From Salipaludibacillus aurantiacus (lineage in GTDB: Bacteria > Bacillota > Bacilli > Bacillales > Salisediminibacteriaceae): a DNA stretch of 64,000 nt. Location of the stretch: assembly GCF_900111295.1 (NCBI RefSeq), contig NZ_FOGT01000010.1, forward strand, positions 113,550 to 177,549, in the 5' to 3' direction. The translations under genes were made by a program, and so were the position numbers. Positions 20,086 to 29,245 of the stretch are shown here, piece after piece; within the stretch, counting starts at the first letter, position 1; each line of letters opens with the position of its first letter. Under the pieces are notes generated by a model, which saw nothing but the letters and a program-made list of their open reading frames with translations, did not search any database and had not been told where the DNA came from.

Positions 20086-21162
20086 ATGGTAAAAAATTTA
20101 ATAATAGTAGGTCTTATATTTATGATAGGCATCCTGGTGGTTCCTTCGATCCTTGTGACAAGTTTTCCTAGTGAGACGCCGGGGGTGGAAGAGCATATTC
20201 CGGCAGTTACTGAAACGAAAGAAACCGAACCTGCGGAAGCCGAGCCTGCTTCACAGGAAAATACCGGAAGTGCACTTCCTCCTGAAGTACAGACTGTTTC
20301 TGTTTTCCGTTCAAGCAGTGAAATGATAGAGGAAGTTCCGCTCGAAGAATATATTGCAGGAGTTGTCGCTTCGGAAATGCCGGCTTCTTATGAAATGGAG
20401 GCTTTAAAAGCACAGGCTCTGACAGCGCGGACTTATTTATTCCGTCAAATAATGGATGGGCACGATCTCAGTCTTCCTGAAGGAGCGGACGTGACGGATA
20501 CCGTGCTTCATCAAGTTTTTAAAAATGAAGAAGAACTTATCGAAACATGGGGAAGCGAATTTGAGTGGAAAATGTCGCGTATTCGCCAGGCAGTATATGA
20601 AACGGAAGGCCAAGTCATCACATTTGAAGACGAACCTATCACAGCTACTTTTTTCTCTACCAGTAACGGCTATACTGAAAATTCAGAGGAATACTGGGAA
20701 AGTGAATTTCCTTATTTAAGAAGTGTAGAAAGTCCGTGGGATGTGGAGTCGCCAAGGTATAAAGGGACGCGGGAGCTCTCTGTCGGGGAATTTCAGCAAA
20801 AGCTTCAGGTGGAGCTGCCTGGAGAAGGCATAGGGGAAATTGAATCACGGACAACAGGCGGAAGAGTAGCCAAAGTAGCGATAGGAGGAAAAACCTTTTC
20901 CGGCAGGGAAATCAGGGATGCACTTGAGCTGGATTCCAGCGATTTTTCTTGGGAAAGACAAGGAGACCGCATTCTTATTGAAACAAGAGGATGGGGACAC
21001 GGTGTCGGGATGAGCCAGTTTGGCGCTGACGGAATGGCTAAAGAAGGATATACTTATCGTGACATTATTCAACACTACTACCACGGAGTTAGTATAGAAG
21101 AAGCCTCAGCTGTTCTAGTAAAACACGAGGAAAATGAGAATCTAGCAGACGACGTAGGGTAA
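20086..21162 (+). CDS. spoIID: Stage II sporulation protein D
   Basis: Mother-cell membrane-anchored lytic transglycosylase needed for septal peptidoglycan thinning and engulfment. N-terminal membrane anchor at residues 3-25, then a variable Glu/Pro stretch. The SpoIID domain contains the conserved catalytic-Glu segment AGVVASEMPASYEMEALKAQ with ALTARTYL, and the C-terminal signature GWGHGVGMSQFGADGMA. 358 aa, close to the usual length. Ribosome binding site GAGGGAGGACGTCGT. In bacilli this gene is sigma-E dependent; I could not identify a convincing sigma-E promoter here. Confidence 0.96.
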   Translation: MVKNLIIVGLIFMIGILVVPSILVTSFPSETPGVEEHIPAVTETKETEPAEAEPASQENTGSALPPEVQTVSVFRSSSEMIEEVPLEEYIAGVVASEMPASYEMEALKAQALTARTYLFRQIMDGHDLSLPEGADVTDTVLHQVFKNEEELIETWGSEFEWKMSRIRQAVYETEGQVITFEDEPITATFFSTSNGYTENSEEYWESEFPYLRSVESPWDVESPRYKGTRELSVGEFQQKLQVELPGEGIGEIESRTTGGRVAKVAIGGKTFSGREIRDALELDSSDFSWERQGDRILIETRGWGHGVGMSQFGADGMAKEGYTYRDIIQHYYHGVSIEEASAVLVKHEENENLADDVG

Positions 21163-21175
21163 TCTTACAAAAAAT

Positions 21176-21192
21176 GGGGGGTCTGTCCCCCC
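21176..21192 (+). repeat. GTC palindrome copy 2
   Basis: GGGGGGTCTGTCCCCCC flanked by AAAAAAT and ATAAAAAA. It lies 14 bases after the spoIID stop and may act as its terminator. Confidence 0.85.
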
Positions 21193-21268
21193 ATAAAAAA
21201 TAAAATTTTCAAAATTATGTATATATTCTCGGCAATCTGATCAGAATGGTTGCTGAGGTGGTGATTAC

Positions 21269-22105
21269 ATGAATAATCATGAAGAAAACAAAGCTTCCAA
21301 ATGGGAGCAAGTGCAGGCGAAAATGAAACGCCTGATGAAAAAGCGTTGGGCATTGCCAGCAGTATATCTTACATTGTCCGCTGTAGTATTGTCGACATTT
21401 TTGTGGATGACATCAACTGATGATCTCACAGACGAACAACGAGACTCTGAGTTTGATATAGAAGAGTCCGCTGATGAGTCAACTGAAGGATTAAGTGATG
21501 TATCAGAATCCACAGAAGCAGATGAAGAAGAGGCGGTTCCAGCTGTCTCCCATGATGAGGTATTTGAATTGCCTGTTGTGGACGAAAACGAAGTTGCAGT
21601 TGTAGGTATCTTTCATGACTTTGAAGCATCTGTAGAAGATCAGGAGCAAGCGTTCATTCGCTACAACAATTATTTCTACCAAAACCGGGGAATTGACCTC
21701 GCCAGAGACGATAATCAGCCATTTGATGTCAGCGCTGCAATGAGCGGTACTGTCGTAAAAGCTGAAGAAGATGCTTTATTCGGACAGGTAGTCCATATCG
21801 AGCATGAAGAAGATATCCTTACTATTTACCAAAGCCTTGACGGTGTCACTGTTGAACCTGGGCAAACGGTAAAACAAGGCGATGTCATTGGCCAAGCCGG
21901 CAGAAACCTATATAACACAGATGCAGGTGTACATGCCCACTTTGAAATTAGAAAAGACAATGTACCAGTCAATCCACTTGATTACGTGGATCAGACACTA
22001 ACCGCTTTACCGGATTTCACAGATGAAGAGCAGGATGAGCAGCAAGCCCCTGAAGAAGTTCCAGAACCGGAAGAAGAAATCGAGCAAGAACGCGGAATGT
22101 CTTAA
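21269..22105 (+). CDS. spoIIQ: Stage II sporulation protein SpoIIQ (LytM/M23-like)
   Basis: Forespore membrane protein that pairs with SpoIIIAH across the septum to form the engulfment ratchet and feeding channel. Residues 1-30 are basic cytoplasmic, a membrane helix follows (about 30-50), then an acidic linker and a degenerate M23 domain (about 110-245). The first zinc-ligand motif reads NRGIDLARDDN, so the usual His is missing, as in Bacillus SpoIIQ. The second motif VHAHFEIRKDN is kept. The C-terminal acidic tail is longer than typical. Position after spoIID is conserved. Confidence 0.93.
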   Translation: MNNHEENKASKWEQVQAKMKRLMKKRWALPAVYLTLSAVVLSTFLWMTSTDDLTDEQRDSEFDIEESADESTEGLSDVSESTEADEEEAVPAVSHDEVFELPVVDENEVAVVGIFHDFEASVEDQEQAFIRYNNYFYQNRGIDLARDDNQPFDVSAAMSGTVVKAEEDALFGQVVHIEHEEDILTIYQSLDGVTVEPGQTVKQGDVIGQAGRNLYNTDAGVHAHFEIRKDNVPVNPLDYVDQTLTALPDFTDEEQDEQQAPEEVPEPEEEIEQERGMS

Positions 22106-22120
22106 AAATAAGTAAATTAA

Positions 22121-22164
22121 AAAGGAAAAAGCTGGGGGGACAGACCCCCCAGCTTTTTCCTTTT
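22121..22164 (+). terminator. spoIIQ terminator built on GTC palindrome copy 3
   Basis: Perfect 19-bp stem from AAAGGAAAAAGCTGGGGGG (22121-22139) to its complement (22145-22163), with loop ACAGA. Its centre GGGGGGACAGACCCCCC (22134-22150) is a copy of the dispersed palindrome, in the opposite orientation to copy 2 on the other side of spoIIQ. It lies just after the stop codon and has the form of an intrinsic terminator. Confidence 0.85.
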
Positions 22165-22429
22165 GTGCATTTTAGGCATATCTTCGCCATTCCTCTAATA
22201 AAATTTAACAAACCTTAATGCAACAAGAGAAGGTCGTTCAAAGAGGATGAGGGTGGCAGACGAGCGGTAGTGTGTAAAAAGGTTGAAAGTCATTAGTCGA
22301 TACAGAATGCACACTGTGTTTAGAACAGGGGCTGGCAGTGAGGGATGAATGTTACCGGCACCTCTGTTAACTCAGGCTGTCTTTTTCTTAGTCTTTTTGA
22401 ACTCCAGAATGATAAGGGAGGCGAGAGAT

Positions 22430-22711
22430 GTGCACGATTACATCAAAGAGAGGACTATCAAGATAGGGAGGTACATCGTAGAGACAAGAAAAACAGTCCG
22501 GACCATAGCGAAAGAGTTTGGGGTCTCAAAGAGCACCGTTCATAAAGATTTAACAGAGCGGCTGCCGGAAATAAATCCCGAACTTGCAAACGAAGTAAAG
22601 ACCATTCTCGATTACCACAAATCGATCCGCCATCTGAGGGGTGGTGAAGCCACGAAAGTAAAATACAAACAATCTACTGAAAAGAGCCAGATGGCCGAAA
22701 CCAAAGTATAA
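22430..22711 (+). CDS. spoIIID: Sporulation transcriptional regulator SpoIIID
   Basis: 93-aa DNA-binding regulator of mother-cell genes. The start is GTG at 22430, after GGGAGGCGAGAGAT, giving the conserved (V)HDYIKERTIKIGRYIVET; the in-frame extension upstream is not part of the family. The helix-turn-helix VRTIAKEFGVSKSTVHKDL and the basic C-terminal helix HKSIRHLRGGEATKVKY are intact. Located between spoIIQ and mbl as in other bacilli. Confidence 0.97.
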   Translation: MHDYIKERTIKIGRYIVETRKTVRTIAKEFGVSKSTVHKDLTERLPEINPELANEVKTILDYHKSIRHLRGGEATKVKYKQSTEKSQMAETKV

Positions 22712-23575
22712 GTATCCGTACAAAAGGGACAAATTTTGATGTATCGTGTATTGAAAATTTGTCTTCAGGGGGAAACCAGCGTCAGCTGACAAAAGGAGGA
22801 GTTATAAATAGCAGCAATGTAACCGCGGGCATAAAGACTGCTTTAAAAGTGCATTTCTCTGGGAAGCAGGCAGAGGAATTGAACAGAGGTCTCATCACAT
22901 CTTCAATAACCCAAAAAGAGCTCCCATAAATGCCCAGATGCCCGTTTAAGTAATAACGATCGCTGAGGGACAAATCATATAGCCAATAAATCTAACAGGC
23001 TGGTGCCTTTTTATGGCCCCAGTCTTCATTTTTTTGAAAAAAATCAGCCAGAAACTGCGTTTTCCAGTCTGGTTCCTTCCTTTATGAAAAAGCTTAGAAA
23101 GCCGGCTCGGTCCCGTTATTTGCTCTGCACTTACAAGCAGCCCTATTATCAAAATTTAATCCGTTGCTGCTTTCATTCCTGAAGAAAGAAGTTATTATAA
23201 AGGGTCAAGGCTCCCCCTCTTAATACCTGATACAATTCTCACCTTTAAAAACTGTGTGTAATCAGCAGGCAAGTGAATAGGCGTATACGCTGCTCCAGCA
23301 GCAGGCTTCCCGGAATAAAGCTGCCGCCCGCTAATAAGTTCGGCAATATGTGGAAAAGACTATGGCGTACACCACCTATGACTCAAAGAAATGGCAAATT
23401 CTCCTCCTTTAAAACGACAATTTGTGATAAAATATTATATTGGATGTAAAAACTATAAATGAAGTTCTTAAAAAGCAGGCCTTTTTGAGGCGTACATATA
23501 TAGTGACGGGAGAAAAAATCAGCGTTTTGCCGGGAAAGTCAGCCAAACTAAATTACTACTGGGAGGAAACAACGA
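22712..23575. other. Intergenic region between spoIIID and mbl
   Basis: About 860 bases. Minus-strand frames at 22782-22973 and 22946-23152 overlap each other, lack ribosome binding sites and show no recognisable domain. GGAGGAG at 22795 is not followed by a usable start. An AT-rich stretch at 23420-23440 (GATAAAATATTATATTGG) could contain the mbl promoter -10 (TATTAT or TAAAAT) but no good -35 is visible. Confidence 0.5.
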
Positions 23576-24580
23576 ATGTTTGGAAGGGATATTGGAATTG
23601 ATTTAGGGACAGCTAATATTTTAATTCATGTCAAAGGGAGAGGCATCGTTTTAAACGAGCCTTCAGTTGTGGCGATTGAGGCGTCTACTAAAAAAGTCCT
23701 TGCTGTAGGCGAAGAAGCTTTCCAGATGGTTGGCAGAACGCCGGGGAATATTGTTGTCATCAGACCGTTAAAAGATGGCGTCATTGCAGACTTTGATACA
23801 ACTGAATCCATGCTTAAACACTTTTTGGAAAAAATCCGTGTAAAAGGATGGTTTTCAAAACCTAGAATCCTCATTTGCTGCCCGACGAATATTACGTCAG
23901 TTGAGCAAAAAGCGATTCGTGAAGCAGCGGAAAAAAGCGGCGGGAAAAATATTTACCTTGAAGAAGAGCCTAAGGTGGCAGCTGTAGGGGCAGGAATGGA
24001 TATTTACCAGCCAAGCGGGAATATGGTCGTAGATATCGGCGGAGGAACAACCGATGTGGCTGTCCTTTCGATGGGATCAGTTGTGACTGCAGAATCAATT
24101 AAAGTGGCCGGAGACCGCTTTGACAGCGACATTCTTCATTACATTAAAAAGAAGTACAAACTTCTTATCGGGGAGCGGACAGCGGAAGAGATCAAAAAAG
24201 AAGTCGGCACGGTGTTTAAAGGTTCGAGGGAGGAACAAATTGAAATTCGCGGACGGGATATGGTAAGCGGGCTGCCAAGAACCATCACTGTCACTTCTGA
24301 AGAAGTCTGCTCAGCGATGGAAGAATCAATTACCCACATTGTCGTCTCTGCCAAAAACGTCCTTGAAAAGACCCCGCCTGAATTATCGGCGGATATTATT
24401 GACCGCGGGATTATCATTACCGGAGGCGGAGCTTACTTGCACGGCATCGACCAGCTGCTTGCAGAAGAACTGAAAGTACCGGTTTTTATAGCTGAAGAAC
24501 CGATGGATTGCGTAGCTAACGGGACAGGTATACTTCTGGAGAATTTAGACCGGCTTAACAGAAATAAAATAAAAGTCTGA
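23576..24580 (+). CDS. mbl: MreB-like actin homologue Mbl
   Basis: 334-aa cytoskeletal ATPase that forms membrane-associated filaments and guides lateral wall synthesis. Actin-fold motifs: phosphate 1 GIDLGTANILIHVKGRGI, phosphate 2 MVVDIGGGTTDVAVLSMG, adenosine motif IIITGGGAYLHGID. The N-terminus MFGRDIGIDLGTAN and position after spoIIID and before flhO identify it as Mbl rather than MreB or MreBH. Ribosome binding site GGGAGGAAACAACG. Confidence 0.95.
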   Translation: MFGRDIGIDLGTANILIHVKGRGIVLNEPSVVAIEASTKKVLAVGEEAFQMVGRTPGNIVVIRPLKDGVIADFDTTESMLKHFLEKIRVKGWFSKPRILICCPTNITSVEQKAIREAAEKSGGKNIYLEEEPKVAAVGAGMDIYQPSGNMVVDIGGGTTDVAVLSMGSVVTAESIKVAGDRFDSDILHYIKKKYKLLIGERTAEEIKKEVGTVFKGSREEQIEIRGRDMVSGLPRTITVTSEEVCSAMEESITHIVVSAKNVLEKTPPELSADIIDRGIIITGGGAYLHGIDQLLAEELKVPVFIAEEPMDCVANGTGILLENLDRLNRNKIKV

Positions 24581-24685
24581 AAAACCAGAGAGTTCGTCTT
24601 TAACCTTAAAGGATTTTGAAGCCGGGCCGATATAAGTAATAGAAAACTGCCTGAGAGCAGCTTCATAATCAAAGAGGTGAAAGAC

Positions 24686-25510
24686 ATGCTACGAGGATTG
24701 CACGCAGCGGGCGCAGGGATGATTGCGCAGCAGAGACGGCAGGAAATGCTGACTAATAACCTATCAAACGTGAATACGCCTGGCTTTAAAGCTGACCAGG
24801 CCTCCCTTCGCACGTTCCCGAATATGCTTATCAGCGCAATGGGAACGGACCATGCAAGGTCGCACGGGACAAACAGAGTCGGAGAGCTGGCTACAGGGGT
24901 ATATATGCAGGAACAAACACCCAAGTTTAATCAGGGTGATATGCAGGAGACAGGGAATAATACAGATATTGCTATTCTTCAGGGGCGCGTGCCGCAGGAC
25001 GAAGAAACCGGCCAGAACGCTGTCCTTTTGTTCGAAACATTAAACAGTGACGGAGATCTCCGTTATACACGGAACGGCAGTTTAACAATCGACTCGGAAG
25101 GCTTCCTCACCAGTTCACAGGGATATTACATACTGGCTGCCGATGGCGAACCTGTCAATGTGCAGAATGAAACTATTCGTGTGAACAGTGACGGCGACAT
25201 TTTTTCCGCAGAAGATGAACTTCTCGGCCAAATTAACGTAGCTGTGATCAGTGACCCTGAGCAGCTTGTAAAAGAAGGGAACGGCCTGTTGCGTTATGAC
25301 GGCGAAAACGACACGCCGAGCGCAATAGATAACGATGACGTGTCATACCAGCTTCAGCAAGGGTTCGTGGAGAGGTCCACTGTTGATGCATCACAGACGA
25401 TGACTGAGATGATGTCGGCCCTCAGGTCGTTTGAAGCGAATCAGAAAGTGCTGCAGGCTTACGACCAGAGTATGGAGCGGGCAGTCAACGATATTGGAAG
25501 ACTACGCTAA
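24686..25510 (+). CDS. flhO: Flagellar hook-basal body (rod) protein FlhO
   Basis: 274-aa flagellar rod/hook-family protein. N-terminal motif AGMIAQQRRQEMLTNNLSNV followed by NTPGFK, and the C-terminal coiled-coil MTEMMSALRSFEANQKVLQA are standard for this axial family, which polymerises in the periplasmic-side rod. Start at ATG 24686 (AGAGGTGAAAGAC upstream) rather than GTG nine bases earlier. Partner flhP follows immediately. Confidence 0.93.
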   Translation: MLRGLHAAGAGMIAQQRRQEMLTNNLSNVNTPGFKADQASLRTFPNMLISAMGTDHARSHGTNRVGELATGVYMQEQTPKFNQGDMQETGNNTDIAILQGRVPQDEETGQNAVLLFETLNSDGDLRYTRNGSLTIDSEGFLTSSQGYYILAADGEPVNVQNETIRVNSDGDIFSAEDELLGQINVAVISDPEQLVKEGNGLLRYDGENDTPSAIDNDDVSYQLQQGFVERSTVDASQTMTEMMSALRSFEANQKVLQAYDQSMERAVNDIGRLR

Positions 25511-25563
25511 TACAGCTGGCTGACGGCCTTAAGACGTGACCCTTTGAAAGCAGGTGAATGATA

Positions 25564-26394
25564 ATGAATCAGTCAATGATCAATTCGGCAGTAACGATGG
25601 GGCAGGTGCAGACAAAGCTGGACAGCATCGGTCATAATCTGGCCAACGCCAATACGACCGGCTATAAACGCCGTGATACGAACTTCGCAGATCTTCTCGT
25701 CCAGCAGGTGAACAATCAGCCGGTGATTTCCCAGGAAGCGGGCAGACAGACCCCGTATGGCATCCGTCGAGGTGCCGGGGCTGCAGTCGCGCAGACGGCG
25801 ATCCGTTTTCAGCAAGGGACGATGCAGGAGACCGGGCGTCCCCTCGATGTGGCTCTCACTGAACCGGGTTATTTTTTTGAAATAGCTGAAACTGAAGACG
25901 GCGACCGCCGCTTCACACGGGATGGCGCGTTTTATTTAAGCCCGAATCCAGCGGCTCAAGGAGAGAACCATCTCGTCAATTCAGAAGGGGAATTTGTCTT
26001 ATCGTCGACAGGTGAACCGATAAGCGTGCCTTCTACTTATGAAGATTTAAGAATTAATGAAGCGGGAACAATTCAGATCACCCTTGAAGACGGCACGATA
26101 GAAGATGTGGCGGAGCTTCAAATAGTAAACGTCACTAAACCGCAGCTTTTAACCAGTATTGGCACCAACAGCTTTATTTTTCCCGACCTTGAAGTATTGG
26201 ACGCAGACATTGGCGATGTTCTTGAAGAAGCAGCCGGAACAGAAATCATCAGCCAGTTTTCACTGGAAATGTCTAACGTGGACACTGGGAAAGAAATGGC
26301 AGATATGCTTGACGCCCAGCGATTTTACCAGTTCAACTCCCGGGCTATTGGCATCACTGACCAAATGATGGGGATTGTCACCAATCTCCGGTAG
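25564..26394 (+). CDS. flhP: Flagellar hook-basal body (rod) protein FlhP
   Basis: 276-aa paralogue of FlhO. Motifs: LDSIGHNLANANTTGYKRRD near the N-terminus and SNVDTGKEMADMLDAQRFYQ with NSRAIGITDQMMG at the C-terminus, typical of distal-rod FlgG-like proteins. GCAGGTGA is too close to ATG 25558, so ATG 25564 is preferred. Forms a two-gene unit with flhO. Confidence 0.93.
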   Translation: MNQSMINSAVTMGQVQTKLDSIGHNLANANTTGYKRRDTNFADLLVQQVNNQPVISQEAGRQTPYGIRRGAGAAVAQTAIRFQQGTMQETGRPLDVALTEPGYFFEIAETEDGDRRFTRDGAFYLSPNPAAQGENHLVNSEGEFVLSSTGEPISVPSTYEDLRINEAGTIQITLEDGTIEDVAELQIVNVTKPQLLTSIGTNSFIFPDLEVLDADIGDVLEEAAGTEIISQFSLEMSNVDTGKEMADMLDAQRFYQFNSRAIGITDQMMGIVTNLR

Positions 26395-26485
26395 GCGTAA
26401 TGAAAGAAGAGCCTTTATTCTCATATGACACACTGTCATCAATCGTGTTATTATTGATTAACAAGGAATCGACGAGGAGCCAGCC

Positions 26486-27466
26486 ATGAGTGAAGACAAA
26501 GATCAAACCTTACAATCCGGCACCGGCAAAGCACACGAGTCTCATACTAAAGACGAGTCCACCGGCACCGGCAGCAGTCCAAACTCACAACAAAATACAG
26601 AAACGTCACACGAGTACATGAAACCCTTTATTTCCAGAGAAAAATCGGGAGAAACGTCTGAAAACGAGGACAATCCATCCCAGGACGTTCGTTCAGGGGA
26701 GGGTTCTGACTCAGATGAGGCATCTGGTACGGCAGGTGCAGGCGGCGGAATATCCGGTAAAGCTCCCCGTGACGAATCAACAGGGGAAGAGGGAGAAGTC
26801 CCTCCCTCTGAGACTGAAGAGACGCAAGATCCGTTAGCCGGCACTCAGAACAGTTACAGTGAGAGTGAGGAGTCCGAAGGGGCTGCTGAAGGCGAAGCTG
26901 CTGGAGGCACAGCTTCGGCAGGGACTACCGGAGTTTCTTCATCTGAAGCGAGCGAACCTGGCGAAGAAAATGAGGATGTAACTTCTTTCACAGGTGGTGC
27001 TGCCGAAGGAAATGACGATGTATCTTCTTCTGGCACAAGTGGCTCTCAGGAAGGAAAGGCTGACAGCCGTCCTTCCAGTGAACCTCAAGACGGGGATGAA
27101 ACAGCAAAAGGGACGGATCCGTTAAGAGGGGTTGAAGAAGGTGCGGCGGCCAGTACGGCCAGTACGCCAACGGCCGGTGACACTTCTGAAGAGCCGGAAG
27201 AAGAACAGGAAGCTGAAGCCAGCAGAGCTGAAAAGAAACGGAAAGAACGGGAAGAGGCTACTTATAAAAGAGGCCGGGTCCGTTTATTTCCGATATGGCT
27301 CAGGATCGTGTTATTAGTCCTTGCGCTTGGTGTCAGTATGGTGTTAGGTGCGGTGATCGGCTTTTGGATTTTAGGCGATGGCGGCAACCCTATGGAAGTG
27401 TTTAATCCGCAAACATGGTTCCATATTTATGACATTATTTTCGATGGAACAGAGCGCGGACGTTAA
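26486..27466 (+). CDS. EpuA/RpoB-small-subunit-like membrane protein with giant acidic N-terminal region
   Basis: 326 aa. Only about the last 65 residues match a known family, the small DNA-directed RNA polymerase subunit beta/EpuA proteins: RVRLFPIWLRIVLLV, a single membrane helix, then GFWILGDGGNP and TWFHIYDIIFDG. These are normally about 60-120 aa. Here about 245 residues of Ser/Glu/Gly/Thr-rich, almost certainly disordered, strongly acidic sequence precede a short basic stretch (EKKRKEREEATYKRGR). Orientation by positive-inside puts the acidic part in the cytoplasm. RBS CGAGGAGCCAGCC. Position between flhP and fabZ is conserved for the family in bacilli. Confidence 0.8.
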   Translation: MSEDKDQTLQSGTGKAHESHTKDESTGTGSSPNSQQNTETSHEYMKPFISREKSGETSENEDNPSQDVRSGEGSDSDEASGTAGAGGGISGKAPRDESTGEEGEVPPSETEETQDPLAGTQNSYSESEESEGAAEGEAAGGTASAGTTGVSSSEASEPGEENEDVTSFTGGAAEGNDDVSSSGTSGSQEGKADSRPSSEPQDGDETAKGTDPLRGVEEGAAASTASTPTAGDTSEEPEEEQEAEASRAEKKRKEREEATYKRGRVRLFPIWLRIVLLVLALGVSMVLGAVIGFWILGDGGNPMEVFNPQTWFHIYDIIFDGTERGR

Positions 27467-27473
27467 AGAGCAA

Positions 27474-27516
27474 GAGCTGCCCCGAAAGTTTAACTTTTAA
27501 GGGCAGCTCCTTTTTG
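27474..27516 (+). terminator. Terminator after the epuA-like gene
   Basis: GAGCTGCCC pairs with GGGCAGCTC around an inner AT-rich part; CTTTTTG follows. Confidence 0.85.
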
Positions 27517-27670
27517 TATTTTTTTAAAGCAGTTAGGGTCTCCCGGCAAGTGGCGGGGCTCTGGGGCGGGTGAACGGTTATTATTGGGGCGGGCGCCTAA
27601 GCATTTTAATACACGGTTAGTTCCGCATTCAGGTAAACCTCACGTAAATAAAGACCTTTCAGAACGGCAC

Positions 27671-27699
27671 TTGTACATAAAGAGAGAAAGACGTAAACT
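27671..27699 (+). promoter_or_regulatory. Candidate SigA promoter of fabZ
   Basis: TTGTAC (27671-27676), 17-base spacer, TAAACT (27694-27699). It is followed by an AGGGG...CCCCT inverted repeat before the fabZ ribosome binding site. No FapR-type operator is visible. Confidence 0.55.
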
Positions 27700-27747
27700 A
27701 AAGGGGTACAGATTTATCCCCTGTTATTATGAGGAGGTCACAAACGC

Positions 27748-28182
27748 ATGCTGAACATTGAAGAGATTAAAGATATTATTCCGCACCGTTACCCATTTCT
27801 GCTTGTGGACAAGATTCTTGAAGTAGACGAAGGCAAAAAAGCTGTAGGCATTAAAAACGTGTCAGCTAATGAAGAGTTTTTTAACGGCCATTTTCCTGAT
27901 TACGCGGTCATGCCGGGAGTCCTTATTATTGAAGCGCTGGCTCAGGTAGGGGCAGTAGCTATGCTGAAGAAAGAAGAAAACCGCGGCCGGCTCGCTTTTT
28001 TCGCAGGTATTGACGGCTGCCGTTTTAAAGGACAAGTTCGTCCGGGCGACCAGCTGCGCCTTGAAGTTGAAATGACAAGACTGAGGGGAACGATTGGAAA
28101 AGGCAAAGCCATCGCGACGGTAGACGGCAATACTGTAGCCGAAGCGGAGCTTATGTTTGCTTTAGGCGATAAAAAAGAATAA
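27748..28182 (+). CDS. fabZ: 3-hydroxyacyl-ACP dehydratase
   Basis: 144-aa hot-dog fold enzyme of type II fatty acid synthesis that removes water from 3-hydroxyacyl-ACP. Start motif [17 protein letters not shown], catalytic His in [14 protein letters not shown] and catalytic Glu in [12 protein letters not shown], then [37 protein letters not shown]. Single-gene unit with its own promoter candidate and terminator. Confidence 0.97.
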   Translation: MLNIEEIKDIIPHRYPFLLVDKILEVDEGKKAVGIKNVSANEEFFNGHFPDYAVMPGVLIIEALAQVGAVAMLKKEENRGRLAFFAGIDGCRFKGQVRPGDQLRLEVEMTRLRGTIGKGKAIATVDGNTVAEAELMFALGDKKE

Positions 28183-28194
28183 CAGAACAAAGAT

Positions 28195-28227
28195 CCCGCC
28201 GGGTATTTCACTCCCGGCGGGTTTTTT
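28195..28227 (+). terminator. fabZ intrinsic terminator
   Basis: CCCGCCGGG / CCCGGCGGG stem with nine-base loop and six T residues. Confidence 0.94.
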
Positions 28228-28238
28228 ATTGGAAAACT

Positions 28239-28259
28239 CTGGGGGGTCTGACCCCCCAG
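28239..28259 (+). repeat. GTC palindrome copy 4
   Basis: CTGGGGGGTCTGACCCCCCAG, followed by CTTTTGGTAT. The right flank is shared with copy 7 (CTTTTGGAAT). Confidence 0.9.
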
Positions 28260-28402
28260 CTTTTGGTATTCAAACGTTTGATTAACTATTTTTAGACAAT
28301 TCCAGCCTTTTTTCCATATACGAAGGGACTGTTTTTTTGGAATTTGTGACTATGTGTGAAGAATATGAGAGATTATCTAAAAACAATGAACTACGTTTTG
28401 TA

Positions 28403-28431
28403 TTGACAGTTTCGTGAAATAAGGCTGATAG
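28403..28431 (+). promoter_or_regulatory. Candidate promoter of the lipoprotein cluster
   Basis: Consensus -35 TTGACA at 28403 with TGATAG seventeen bases downstream as a weak -10, about 70 bases before the first lipoprotein start. Confidence 0.4.
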
Positions 28432-28500
28432 ACACATTGCTAAATGCACTTATATATTTTTAGCAAAAAATTATTATACTTTTCAGGAGGTATCAGTTTT

Positions 28501-28887
28501 ATGAAGAAAGCAATTTTAACGACAGCATCTGCTGTTTTATCATTAGGAATTCTCGCAGCTTGCGGTGATAATGGCGAGAACGTCGATATCGAAATCAACG
28601 AAAATGGTAACGATAACGGCGGCGTCGAGGAAAATGACGGCGGCCTTAACGGTGACGACGGGGCGAATACTGGAAACGACGGAATGAACGATAACGGCGC
28701 TGAAAACAATAACGGTGGTCTTAACGATGAGAATGGAAATGACGGAATGGAAAATAACAATGCCGGACATGGCAATAACGATGATGCAGACATGAATAAT
28801 GAAGAGACAGATACTGATGTTGAAGTGGACACTGACGAAGATACAGATGTCGATGTAGACAATAATAATAGTGATGAAAACGTATAA
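28501..28887 (+). CDS. Asn/Asp/Gly-rich lipoprotein 1
   Basis: 128 aa. Start at ATG 28501 behind CAGGAGGTATCAGTTTT. Lipoprotein signal peptide MKKAILTTASAVLSLGILAAC with lipobox ILAAC, so the mature protein begins with lipidated Cys21. The rest is low-complexity: N-D-G-M units, then a Thr/Asp/Val acidic end (DTDVEVDTDEDTDVDVD). No folded domain is recognisable. First of eight consecutive paralogues; presumably anchored outside the cell membrane. Function unknown. Confidence 0.85.
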   Translation: MKKAILTTASAVLSLGILAACGDNGENVDIEINENGNDNGGVEENDGGLNGDDGANTGNDGMNDNGAENNNGGLNDENGNDGMENNNAGHGNNDDADMNNEETDTDVEVDTDEDTDVDVDNNNSDENV

Positions 28888-28957
28888 TTCGCCCTCTGTA
28901 TAACACAAATATTTCAAAATTTGTAGTTTATAAGGAGTTTGAAGGAGGAATTGAGTT

Positions 28958-29116
28958 TTGAAGAAAAATAAAACCATTCTTTCCGTTTTATCAGGAGTCC
29001 TGGCTGCAGGCATCCTTGCAGGGTGCGGGGGCGCGGACAATAACGATCCCACAGAAGACGTGAACAACTCAGACATCAATAACGGTGTCAGGGATGAAGG
29101 TAATAATAACGGCTAA
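28958..29116 (+). CDS. Asn-rich lipoprotein 2 (TTG start)
   Basis: A 52-codon gene: TTG at 28958 behind GAAGGAGGAATTGAGTT. The peptide begins MKKNKTILSVLSGVLAAGI with lipobox ILAGC at Cys23, followed by about 29 residues of Asn/Asp-rich mature sequence. The signal peptide is clearly homologous to lipoproteins 3, 5 and 8. It has an unusually short mature part and the only TTG start of the cluster, suggesting weaker expression or a degraded member. Confidence 0.72.
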   Translation: MKKNKTILSVLSGVLAAGILAGCGGADNNDPTEDVNNSDINNGVRDEGNNNG

Positions 29117-29245
29117 TGAAACAGGTTAATGATAAGCCGGTAATCACGTAGCTGGGGGAAGAATAGCATTATCCCCGGCTGCGATTTAATAAAAAATAAA
29201 TTAAACATTTATTTAAACAAATTTTTTCAACAGGAGGAATTATTC

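Noticed and set aside
22782..23152. Two overlapping minus-strand frames between spoIIID and mbl
   Set aside because: No ribosome binding sites or recognisable domain; they overlap each other.
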